Source: Mesorhizobium sp. Root102
GTDB taxonomy: Bacteria; Pseudomonadota; Alphaproteobacteria; Rhizobiales; Rhizobiaceae
Direction of reading: 5' to 3'
DNA: 64,000 bases
Assembly (NCBI RefSeq): GCF_001425625.1
Contig: NZ_LMCP01000023.1
Span: 187,428-251,427 of the forward strand
The translations under genes and the position numbers were made by a program. Within the stretch, counting starts at the first letter, position 1. Every line of letters begins with the position of its first letter. A model generated the notes under the pieces. It ran no database searches, was not told where the DNA came from, and was given only the letters and a program-made list of their open reading frames with translations. Shown one piece after another: positions 1-6,567 of this stretch.

Positions 1-644
1 CCATCGGCACACCGGCTTCCGACATCGTGATGGCCGAGGAGAATGGCCTGCCGGCGGTGCTGATCGCGCGTACCGTCGAGGGCGCCGACGTGCCGGTCTT
101 TCGTGGCGACGACTCTTATGGAACAGGCCTCGCCACCAATCATCTGATCTCGCTCGGCCACAAGCGCATCGCCATGATCGGCGGCACCGACCAAACCTCG
201 ACCGGTCGCGACCGCTATCAGGGCTATGTCAACGCCATGGAGGCGGCCGGGCTGGAAGTCAGGCCGTCCTGGCGCATCGCCGGCCCGCGCACCAAGCAGG
301 CCGGCTTCGAGGCCGCCGGACAGTTCCTGGCGCTGAAGGACAGGCCGACGGCGGCCTGCTGCTGGAACGACCTCGTCGCCATCGGCCTGATGAACGGCAT
401 TGCCCGTGCCGGCCTGGTGCCGGGCGTCGATATCTCCGTCACCGGCTATGACGATCTCGAAGAGGCGGCGATCGCGACGCCGGCGCTGACCACCGTCTGG
501 AACGGCCAGCGCGAGGTCGGCCGCCGCGCCGCCAGCGCGCTGCTCGACAAGCTCAACGGGCAGACGGTGCGGCCTTCGCAAGAATTGATCAAGCCGGAAC
601 TGCACGTGCGTCAGTCGACCGGCAAGCCGGTGGAGCGTGCATGA
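1..644 (+). CDS. LacI-family transcriptional regulator, C-terminal part (5' end outside window)
   Basis: The reading frame is open from the first bases of the window, so the N-terminal helix-turn-helix lies upstream and only the periplasmic-binding-like sensor domain is visible. Typical family stretches are LGHKRIAMIGG, GRDRYQGYVNAMEAAGL, CCWNDLVAIGLMNGIARAG and the VTGYDDLEEA segment. In this family the sensor domain binds a sugar or related metabolite and controls DNA binding. The stop codon overlaps the start of the next gene by 4 bp (ATGA), so the regulator and the 2-hydroxyacid dehydrogenase are probably co-transcribed and translationally coupled. The effector cannot be read from the sequence. 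The family call is firm; the internal ATG at 27 is not the true start. Confidence 0.9.
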   Translation, partial: IGTPASDIVMAEENGLPAVLIARTVEGADVPVFRGDDSYGTGLATNHLISLGHKRIAMIGGTDQTSTGRDRYQGYVNAMEAAGLEVRPSWRIAGPRTKQAGFEAAGQFLALKDRPTAACCWNDLVAIGLMNGIARAGLVPGVDISVTGYDDLEEAAIATPALTTVWNGQREVGRRAASALLDKLNGQTVRPSQELIKPELHVRQSTGKPVERA

Positions 645-1639
645 CCAAGGCCGAACAGCTGCAGACCGTCGCCATTCTGGTGCCGGGCGATTTCAACGAT
701 CATGCGGTCGACCGCATCAACCACACATTCAGGCCTGTCCCGATCGAACGCGCCGATCCGTCCCTCGTCACCGAAGAGATGCGCAGCAAGGTGCGTGGCA
801 TCGCTTCGTTTGCCGGCATCAACGCGGCGATGATGGATGCACTGCCCAATCTCGAACTCATCGCCTCCTTCGGCGTCGGCTATGATTCGGTCGATGTCGG
901 CCATGCGGCGGCGAAGAACATCATGGTCACCAACACGCCTGATGTGTTGACCGAGGAGGTCGCCGACACCGCCATCGGGCTGCTGATCAACACCATCCGC
1001 GACCTGCCGCGTGCCGAAACCTGGCTGCGCGACGGCAGTTGGGTGCGCAAGGGCAACTATCCGCTAAGCCGGCTGACCTTGCGCGGGCGCAAGGTCGGTA
1101 TCTTTGGCATGGGTCGCATCGGGCAAGCCGTCGCCCGGCGTCTCGAAGCCTTCGGCCTGCCGGTCGCCTATCACAACCGGCGCCGTGTCGAAGGCCTTTC
1201 CTATCAGTACCACCCGACCCTGAAAGGGCTTGCCGAAGCCGTCGACACGCTGATTTCGGTGGCGCCGGGCGGCGCCTCGACGGAGAAGGCGGTCAACGCC
1301 GAAATCCTGTCGGCGCTCGGCGCCAGCGGCGTCTTCGTCAATATCGGCCGCGGCAGCACGGTCGATGAGGCAGCGCTTGCGGCGGCGCTTGCCAACGGCA
1401 CCATCGCCGCTGCCGGCCTCGATGTCTTTGCCGACGAACCGAACGTGCCCAAGGCGCTGCTCGACGCGCCGAACACGTCGCTGCTGCCGCATGTCGGCTC
1501 GGCATCTGACCACACGCGCCGCGCCATGGCGGATCTGTGCGTCGACAATCTGGTGTCGTGGTTCACCGAGCGCCGGCCGCTGACGCCGGTGCCCGAGACG
1601 GCGCATGTGAAGGCCAAAGCAATTCCAGGAAAAGTGTAG
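641..1639 (+). CDS. D-isomer-specific 2-hydroxyacid dehydrogenase (glyoxylate/hydroxypyruvate reductase type)
   Basis: A 332-aa protein of usual length for NAD(P)-dependent D-2-hydroxyacid dehydrogenases, which interconvert 2-oxoacids and D-2-hydroxyacids. The Rossmann motif GMGRIG lies near residues 155-160. The catalytic arginine sits in NIGRGS (about 237), the glutamate in DVFADEP (about 265) and the histidine in LLPHVGSA (about 283). The GhrB-like layout suggests hydroxypyruvate, glyoxylate or 2-ketogluconate as substrate, but this cannot be decided here. The start overlaps the LacI-type regulator by 4 bp, so that regulator probably belongs to the same sugar-acid pathway. A GC-rich hairpin repeat follows the stop codon immediately. 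Confidence 0.9.
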   Translation: MTKAEQLQTVAILVPGDFNDHAVDRINHTFRPVPIERADPSLVTEEMRSKVRGIASFAGINAAMMDALPNLELIASFGVGYDSVDVGHAAAKNIMVTNTPDVLTEEVADTAIGLLINTIRDLPRAETWLRDGSWVRKGNYPLSRLTLRGRKVGIFGMGRIGQAVARRLEAFGLPVAYHNRRRVEGLSYQYHPTLKGLAEAVDTLISVAPGGASTEKAVNAEILSALGASGVFVNIGRGSTVDEAALAAALANGTIAAAGLDVFADEPNVPKALLDAPNTSLLPHVGSASDHTRRAMADLCVDNLVSWFTERRPLTPVPETAHVKAKAIPGKV

Positions 1640-1692
1640 AGCGGTTTTCCCGGGAAAAGCGCGAAGCGCTTTCCCTTGGGAATTGCGTCAAC
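1640..1692. repeat. Rhizobiales-type intergenic palindrome (GCGGTTTTCCCGGG...GGGAATTGCG)
   Basis: The stretch after the dehydrogenase stop folds into a hairpin: GGGAAAAGCGC (1652-1662) against GCGCTTTCCC (1666-1675) with one bulged A and a GAA loop, flanked by AGAGCGGTTTT and GGGAATTGCG. Sequences of this style are, from memory, repeated many times in Mesorhizobium and related genomes. No second copy was recognised in this window. It could also help end transcription, but no T-run follows. Confidence 0.5.
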
Positions 1693-1753
1693 ACAGAGAA
1701 TGATGCTGATCGGCTGGCCGCCACACTTATTAACGTCAGCTTAACCCTTTGGA

Positions 1754-1794
1754 ATCATTCTTCATCCTGTCCGTGTGCGTGGATGAAGAATGAT
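1754..1794 (+). promoter_or_regulatory. Perfect 14-bp inverted repeat covering the ribosome site and start codon
   Basis: ATCATTCTTCATCC (1754-1767) is the exact reverse complement of GGATGAAGAATGAT (1781-1794), with a 13-nt loop between. The right arm contains both the purine-rich GGATGAAG that would act as Shine-Dalgarno and the candidate ATG codons at 1790 and 1793. In RNA this would hide the ribosome entry site. It may instead or additionally be a DNA operator. Confidence 0.6.
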
Positions 1795-2176
1795 GAAAGC
1801 ACTTTCCGCATTGATCGCTGCCGCAACGCTGTTCGGTGGCGTTCAGCTGTTTCATCTAGGCAGCGGGGAAAGCGTGGCCAACGAGGCCGCCCCACCCAAC
1901 AGCTACAGGCTGGTCGCCAATGGCGATGAGGCGGCCTGTGCAGTCAGCCGGGGGGCTGAAATTTCGGACGGTTTGTCGCTGCTCACCGTTGCTCCGAAAT
2001 GCCGCCGGCTCTTGCCGGGCATAGAGCAGGCGAGGTTCTGGCGCGAGCAAAACGACGGCACTGTCGCCTTCAGCGCCAATGGCACCGATCCAATCGTCAC
2101 TTTCGCGGTTGCCGATGGCGACGGCTACGAATCCTATGCCCCGGCGCTACCGTTGCTGTCGCTGAATAGCTATTAA
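1790..2176 (+). CDS. Small secreted protein resembling the AprI/Inh (Omp19) protease-inhibitor family
   Basis: A 128-aa protein with an N-terminal signal-like segment (MMKALSALIAAATLFGGVQ) but no obvious lipobox. The mature part carries a two-cysteine pattern (ACAVSR...APKCRRLLPG), then FWREQNDGTVAFSANG and a C-terminal YESYAPALPLLSLN. This order of a cysteine pair, a tryptophan turn, a D-G-x-[VL]-x-[FL] strand and a final P-L-L resembles the beta-barrel AprI/Inh family, which includes alkaline protease inhibitors and Brucella Omp19. That assignment rests on pattern only. ATG 1790 and ATG 1793 are both possible starts. Both lie inside a strong hairpin, suggesting translational control. The gene stands alone. 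Confidence 0.65.
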   Translation: MMKALSALIAAATLFGGVQLFHLGSGESVANEAAPPNSYRLVANGDEAACAVSRGAEISDGLSLLTVAPKCRRLLPGIEQARFWREQNDGTVAFSANGTDPIVTFAVADGDGYESYAPALPLLSLNSY

Positions 2177-2241
2177 TGCCCAGTGGCCTATTCTGCCGCT
2201 GCAAGGGGCAGGTATCGCACCGCCGTGGCGGTTCAGCCAGC

Positions 2242-2273
2242 CAATTGGAGTGGCCGTTCTGCCACGCCAATTG
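2242..2273. promoter_or_regulatory. Hairpin upstream of the porin gene
   Basis: CAATTGGAGTGGC (2242-2254) pairs with GCCACGCCAATTG (2261-2273) except for one mismatch, with a 6-nt loop. It lies 65 bp after the inhibitor-like gene and 83 bp before the porin start. No T-run follows, so it is a poor intrinsic terminator on the plus strand. It may be a protein site or part of the 5' leader of the porin mRNA. Confidence 0.4.
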
Positions 2274-2356
2274 TAAAAACAGCGCCGCGATATTTTAGCA
2301 TCTTGTAATAGAGCAGAAGATAGACCGTTATGCCGCTATTCAACCGGGGGCGTAAC

Positions 2357-3028
2357 GTGAAATCCATCCTTCTCGCATCCACCATTCTTGTCGCCCTTTC
2401 GGGTGGCGCTTTCGCTGCGGACGCGCTTGTCGAAGCTCCGGTGGCTTACGAATGGAGTGGCTACTATGTTGGCGCGCAGCTTGGATACAATTGGGGGCAC
2501 GTCGATAGCCACGATGCCAACATCGACGACGGCAATTCCGACTGGGCTGACTCGTGGAAGTCCGACGGGGTGATCGGCGGTATCCACGTCGGCTACAATC
2601 AGGCCTTCAATTCGATCGTTCTGGGCGTCGAAGCCGATCTCGAAGCCTCGGGAGCGAGCGGCTCCGTGGATTCGGCATATGCCGGCAACATCAAAACCAA
2701 GATCGACGTTCAGGGTTCGCTGCGCGCACGTCTTGGCTATGCGACGGGACCTGCCCTCTTGTACGCCACGGGCGGTCTGGCCGTCGCTCACTTCGACACA
2801 AAATATGACGACGGCACCACGACGGATAACTCGTCCAACACAAAGGCAGGTTGGACTGTGGGCGCCGGTATCGAATATGCCTTCGCGCAAAATTGGACGA
2901 CCCGTGTCGAGTATCGCTACAGCGATTTCGGCACGTTCACCGACAATCCGGCGACCGACAGCGGCTACCTCTATCCCACCGACGTGACCACCCAGGCTGT
3001 CCGCGTCGGCGTCAGTTACAAGTTCTGA
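2357..3028 (+). CDS. Omp25/RopB-like outer membrane beta-barrel protein
   Basis: A 223-aa outer membrane protein. A GTG at 2357 is preferred over the ATG at 2330: it follows a GGGGG ribosome site by 6 nt and gives a clean signal peptide, MKSILLASTILVALSGGAFAAD, cleaved after AFA. The mature chain starts with YEWSGYYVGAQLGYNWG. It continues with alternating strands (GGIHVGYN, LGVEADLEASG, SLRARLGYA, LLYATGGLAVAH, AGWTVGAGIEYAFA, RVEYRYSDFG) and ends in VRVGVSYKF with the C-terminal aromatic typical of Bam substrates. This is the small eight-stranded barrel family of rhizobia and Brucella (Omp25, Omp31, RopB). It is convergent with the amidohydrolase gene. Confidence 0.9.
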   Translation: MKSILLASTILVALSGGAFAADALVEAPVAYEWSGYYVGAQLGYNWGHVDSHDANIDDGNSDWADSWKSDGVIGGIHVGYNQAFNSIVLGVEADLEASGASGSVDSAYAGNIKTKIDVQGSLRARLGYATGPALLYATGGLAVAHFDTKYDDGTTTDNSSNTKAGWTVGAGIEYAFAQNWTTRVEYRYSDFGTFTDNPATDSGYLYPTDVTTQAVRVGVSYKF

Positions 3029-3037
3029 TTTGGGGTG

Positions 3038-3072
3038 ATCGAGGGATCCGCGCCAAGGGCCGGATCCCGATA
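3038..3072. terminator. Hairpin between convergent porin and amidohydrolase genes
   Basis: GGGATCCG (3043-3050) pairs with CGGATCCC (3061-3068) across a 10-nt loop, with partial extension outward (ATCG/GAT). It lies in the short gap between two converging genes, so a bidirectional terminator role is likely, although neither side has a good T-run. Confidence 0.4.
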
Positions 3073-3076
3073 GTCT

Positions 3077-3868
3077 CTACTCTGCCGCCGTGCGCGCCGC
3101 TTGGCGGGCCAAGGCGTGGCCTCTTACAGCATCGCCGAAGGCACGGAATATTTTCATCGAGTTGCTGTCCGACTTGACCCAATATTCCGGATGCCATTGC
3201 ACGCCGACGGCGAAGGCGCGGGAGTCGCGCACCGAAACCGCTTCGACCGTGCCGTCGGTGGCGACCGCCTCAATCTGCAGCTTCGGGCCGAGCCGGTCGA
3301 TCGCCTGGCGATGTACCGAATTGACCTTGATCTCGCCGGCACCGAACACGCCGGCCAGACAGCTGCCGGGCTCGATCGAAACGGTCTGATGGATGGCGAA
3401 GCGTTCGTCTTGATTGTCGCTCACCGGCGCACGGTGATCGAGCGAACCCTCGCGCTCCTGGATCTCGGTACCCAGCGTGCCGCCGAGCGCCACGTTCAAT
3501 TCCTGGATGCCGCGGCAGATGGCGAGCAGTGGCACGCCGCGCTCGATCGCCCGGCGGATCAGCGGCAGCGTCGTGGCGTCGCGCGCCGGGTCATAGGGGC
3601 CATTGGCTTCGCTGGCGTCGCCGCCATAGAGCGAAGGATGCACATTGGATTTCGAGCCCGTGACCATGACGCCGTCGACCGACGACAGAAGTTCGTCGAA
3701 GTCGAGCCGGTCGCCGAACGATGGCACCAGCAGCGGGAACACGCCGGCGCCGGTAACTGCCGCTTCCAGATATTGCTGCGGGGCGGCATGCCAGGTGTAG
3801 TTGTCGAACTGACGGACGTCGGTCGATATGGCGACGAGCGGCTGATGCATTTTGGCTCTGTGTTCCAT
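3077..3868 (-). CDS. Gamma-glutamyl-gamma-aminobutyrate hydrolase family protein (class I amidotransferase, PuuD-like)
   Basis: A 263-aa protein of the peptidase C26/PuuD family. In that family the enzymes cleave gamma-glutamyl amides, for example gamma-glutamyl-GABA made during putrescine breakdown. The triad is visible: nucleophile Cys118 in LLAICRGIQE, then His226 and Glu228 in VGVQWHPEYW. The VMVTGSKSNVHPSLYGG region (about 67-83) corresponds to the usual GGxDVxPxLYG motif, although the aspartate position reads N. No putrescine genes are adjacent, so the physiological substrate is uncertain. ATG 3868 is used; a second ATG at 3850 is possible, and neither has a strong ribosome site. The gene is divergent from the TRAP binding-protein gene. 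Confidence 0.85.
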   Translation of the reverse strand: MEHRAKMHQPLVAISTDVRQFDNYTWHAAPQQYLEAAVTGAGVFPLLVPSFGDRLDFDELLSSVDGVMVTGSKSNVHPSLYGGDASEANGPYDPARDATTLPLIRRAIERGVPLLAICRGIQELNVALGGTLGTEIQEREGSLDHRAPVSDNQDERFAIHQTVSIEPGSCLAGVFGAGEIKVNSVHRQAIDRLGPKLQIEAVATDGTVEAVSVRDSRAFAVGVQWHPEYWVKSDSNSMKIFRAFGDAVRGHALARQAARTAAE

Positions 3869-4117
3869 CTGGGCAGGGATGTCCTGCCTCTAAAATAGGC
3901 GATCCCTGGTTATTTTTCCATGCCAAGTTTCAGCGTGCGCATGGGCCACGAAAAGGCCTGTTAGACTATAGTTGCAGGGCAGCTGGGCTTCGCCGTCAAA
4001 TCGGGCCGGCGTGCTGGACTCGACTTCTTGCCTGTGTATTGTTTTGCCCCAGACTGAGCCGGGATATCGAGGATGTTCCCGAGTCTCGGTCTGTTTGATC
4101 CAAAAGGGAGGAACTGC

Positions 4118-5227
4118 ATGGATCGTCGTTCATTCATTCGCAAGGCCGGTGTCACCGGCGTCGGCGCCGCGGCGGCGGCGGCCTCGCTGGCGGCGCCCGC
4201 AATAGCCCAGTCCAATCCTAAGGTGACGTGGCGGCTGGCGTCGTCCTTCCCGAAGTCGCTCGACACCATCTACGGCGGCGCCGAGGTGTTCTCCAAGATG
4301 CTGTCGGAAGCCACCGACGGCAATTTCCAGATCCAGGTCTTCGCCGCCGGCGAGCTGGTGCCAGGCCTGCAGGCCGCCGACGCCACCACGGCCGGTACGG
4401 TCGAGGCCTGCCACACGGTGGCATATTATTACTGGGGCAAGGACCCGACATGGGCGCTCGGTGCAGCGGTTCCCTTTTCGCTCAACGCGCGCGGCATGAA
4501 TGCCTGGCACTATCATGGCGGCGGCATCGACCTGTTCAACGAGTTTCTCGCCACGCAGGGCCTTTTTGGCCTGCCGGGCGGCAACACCGGCGTGCAGATG
4601 GGCGGCTGGTTCCGCAAGGAAATCAACACGGTTGCCGACCTCTCCGGCCTCAAGATGCGCATCGGCGGTTTTGCCGGCAAGGTGGTGCAGAAGCTCGGCG
4701 TCGTGCCGCAGCAGATCGCCGGCGGCGATATCTATCCGGCGCTGGAAAAAGGCACCATCGACGCCGCCGAATGGGTCGGCCCCTATGACGACGAGAAGCT
4801 CGGCTTCTACAAGGTCGCGCCCTATTACTACTATCCCGGCTGGTGGGAAGGCGGCCCGACCGTCCATCTGATGTTCAACAAGGCAAAATACGACGAGCTT
4901 TCGCCGGCGTACAAGTCGCTGCTGCGCACCGCGGCACAAGCGGCCGACGCCAACATGCTGCAGAAATACGACTATTTGAACCCTGCGGCGGTGAAGCGGC
5001 TGGTGGCCGGCGGCGCCAAACTGCGTCCGTTCAGCCAGGAGATCATGGCCGCCTGTTTCGAAAAGGCCAACGAGGTCTATGCTGAAATGGAAGCCTCCAA
5101 CGCCCCGTTCAAGAAGATCTGGGAGTCGATCAAGGGCTTCCGCAAGGAGCATTATCTCTGGGCGCAGGTGGCAGAATACAATTACGACACCTTCATGATG
5201 GTGCAGCAACGCAACGGCAAACTGTAG
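4118..5227 (+). CDS. TRAP transporter periplasmic solute-binding protein (DctP family, FcbT1-like)
   Basis: A 369-aa binding protein for a TRAP transporter. ATG 4118 follows GGGAGG by 6 nt and gives a Tat-type signal (MDRRSFIRKAG) with cleavage after APAIA at residue 30. Family features are WRLASSFPKSLDTIYGGAEVF near the mature start, DLSGLKMRIGG, and GGDIYPALEKGTIDAAEW, which contains the region that contacts the carboxylate ligand. The Tat signal and overall length match the mannitol/chloroaromatic-type group (COG4663) better than C4-dicarboxylate DctP, but the ligand cannot be named. The matching permeases are on the opposite strand at 6568-8924, separated by an alcohol dehydrogenase. A strong terminator follows. 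Confidence 0.92.
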   Translation: MDRRSFIRKAGVTGVGAAAAAASLAAPAIAQSNPKVTWRLASSFPKSLDTIYGGAEVFSKMLSEATDGNFQIQVFAAGELVPGLQAADATTAGTVEACHTVAYYYWGKDPTWALGAAVPFSLNARGMNAWHYHGGGIDLFNEFLATQGLFGLPGGNTGVQMGGWFRKEINTVADLSGLKMRIGGFAGKVVQKLGVVPQQIAGGDIYPALEKGTIDAAEWVGPYDDEKLGFYKVAPYYYYPGWWEGGPTVHLMFNKAKYDELSPAYKSLLRTAAQAADANMLQKYDYLNPAAVKRLVAGGAKLRPFSQEIMAACFEKANEVYAEMEASNAPFKKIWESIKGFRKEHYLWAQVAEYNYDTFMMVQQRNGKL

Positions 5228-5248
5228 TCGGCCTATCGCCTTCATTTG

Positions 5249-5287
5249 AAAAGACCCCGGGCCTGCTTGCCCGGGGTCATTCTTTTC
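5249..5287. terminator. Intrinsic terminator, bidirectional
   Basis: GACCCCGGGC (5253-5262) and GCCCGGGGTC (5269-5278) form a perfect 10-bp stem with a 6-nt loop. It is flanked by GAAAA on the left and ATTCTTTT on the right, so it can end transcription of the binding-protein gene on + and of the genes on -. Confidence 0.85.
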
Positions 5288-5498
5288 AGGCTAGCGAGGA
5301 GCTGACCTCGATCAGCATTCCACCCGGCGCATGACAGTAGAAGGTCGTCGAACTGACGCCGCCGCGCGTCAGCTCTTGCACCTCGCCCGGCGCGAGGCCC
5401 GCATCGGCAAGCTCGGCCTGTTTTGCATGCACGATGTCCGGTTCGCCAACGAAGAAGCCGATGTGAAAGCCGCCAGGATAGCAGGCATGCGCACAAGG
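5286..5498 (-). pseudogene. C-terminal remnant of a glyoxalase/VOC-family protein
   Basis: Reading the minus strand upward from a TGA at 5286-5288 gives about 70 residues that end a vicinal-oxygen-chelate fold: GGFHIGFFVGEPDIVHAKQ, AELADAGLAPGEVQELT, TTFYCHAPGGMLIEVSSS. The order H-I-G-F, alternating helix, then T-F-Y-x-x-x-P-G-G-x-L-I-E-V is that of the second beta-alpha-beta-beta-beta module, with E as the metal ligand. An in-frame stop at 5499 cuts it off, no start codon with a ribosome site lies inside, and the first half is absent. The alcohol dehydrogenase stop lies just beyond, so the 5' part was probably lost by deletion. The family call is by pattern only. Confidence 0.6.
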
Positions 5499-5519
5499 TC
5501 AGATGACGGCCCGGGCAGC

Positions 5520-6560
5520 TCAGTCCCGGCGCGGCACCACCAGCACCTTGACCTCGCCTGGTGCCGGCGGATTGGCGATCACTGCCGCCGCGTCCTCGAG
5601 CGGCACCTGCCTTGAGATCAGCCTGTCGATCTCGATTGCACCTGCTGCAATGAGTTCGGCGGCGCGGCGATGGGTGTAGGGATTGAGGAAGGAGCCGAGC
5701 ACCTTCAGTTCCCGGAACAGCAAGTCGAAGGGCTCGAATTCCGCTTTCATGCCTTGCGGCGTCACGCCGACGATGACGACCGTGCCACCGGCGCGGGCCA
5801 GCCGCATGGACTGCTCGACGGTCTCTCGCACGCCTGCGCATTCGAAGACGACGTCGGCACCACCTGGCATCAGGCCGGCTGGCCCGGCGATGGCATCGAT
5901 GACATCGGCGGCGGTCGGATCGACCGTCGCTGTCGCGCCGAAATCCCTAGCAAGGGCGCGCCTCGAGGCTTGCCTGGTCGACAGCACGATGGTCGTGGCC
6001 CCGGCCAGTTTTGCCAGTTGTACGGTGAGCAGGCCGATCACGCCGCCGCCAAGCACGACCACCGAGCTGCCCGGTTTGATCCCGGCAAGGTCCACGCCAT
6101 GCAGGCAACAGCCGAGCGGCTCGCAGAAGGCGCCATGTGTCGGCTTCAGGTCGGCAGGCAGGACAAAAGCCTGCTTCTGCGGCAAGGCAAGATAGTCGGC
6201 AAAGCCGCCGTCGCGATGAATGCCGATGGCCCACAAATTGCTGCAGAGGTTGACCCGCCCGGCATGACAATGTGCGCAACGCCCGCAGGCGATGTTGGGG
6301 TCGCCGGTGACGCGATCGCCGACGGCAAAACCAGAGACGGATGCTCCGATCGCTTCGACGATGCCGGAGAATTCATGGCCGGGCGTCACCGGCGGCGTGC
6401 ACGGAAATTCACCGTGAAACAGATGCCGGTCCGTGCCGCAGACACCGCAGGCCTCGATCCGCACCAGAAGCTCGTCCGGCCCGATGTCAGGCTTGTCGAC
6501 TTCGCGCAGCACGATGCTGCCCACCGCTTCAAGCCGCACTGCTCTCATCATCGTCGCCAT
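5520..6560 (-). CDS. Zinc-dependent alcohol dehydrogenase (MDR superfamily, sorbitol/threonine dehydrogenase-like)
   Basis: About 346 aa. Catalytic zinc residues are Cys41 in ACGVCGTD and His62-Glu63 in TPGHEFSG. The structural zinc lobe is CGRCAHCHAGRVNLC with four cysteines. The nucleotide fold is marked by VVVLGGGVIGLLTVQLAKLAGA. It oxidises a secondary alcohol or polyol with NAD(P); the exact substrate is unknown. The start is taken as ATG 6560 (MATMMRAV); ATGs at 6551 and 6548 are also in frame, and the ORF extending to 6635 would run into the TRAP gene. It begins 8 nt after the DctM stop, so it is probably the last gene of a dctQ-dctM-adh operon. That makes a polyol or related alcohol a reasonable guess for the TRAP substrate. 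Confidence 0.9.
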   Translation of the reverse strand: MATMMRAVRLEAVGSIVLREVDKPDIGPDELLVRIEACGVCGTDRHLFHGEFPCTPPVTPGHEFSGIVEAIGASVSGFAVGDRVTGDPNIACGRCAHCHAGRVNLCSNLWAIGIHRDGGFADYLALPQKQAFVLPADLKPTHGAFCEPLGCCLHGVDLAGIKPGSSVVVLGGGVIGLLTVQLAKLAGATTIVLSTRQASRRALARDFGATATVDPTAADVIDAIAGPAGLMPGGADVVFECAGVRETVEQSMRLARAGGTVVIVGVTPQGMKAEFEPFDLLFRELKVLGSFLNPYTHRRAAELIAAGAIEIDRLISRQVPLEDAAAVIANPPAPGEVKVLVVPRRD

Positions 6561-6567
6561 GCCGGTT

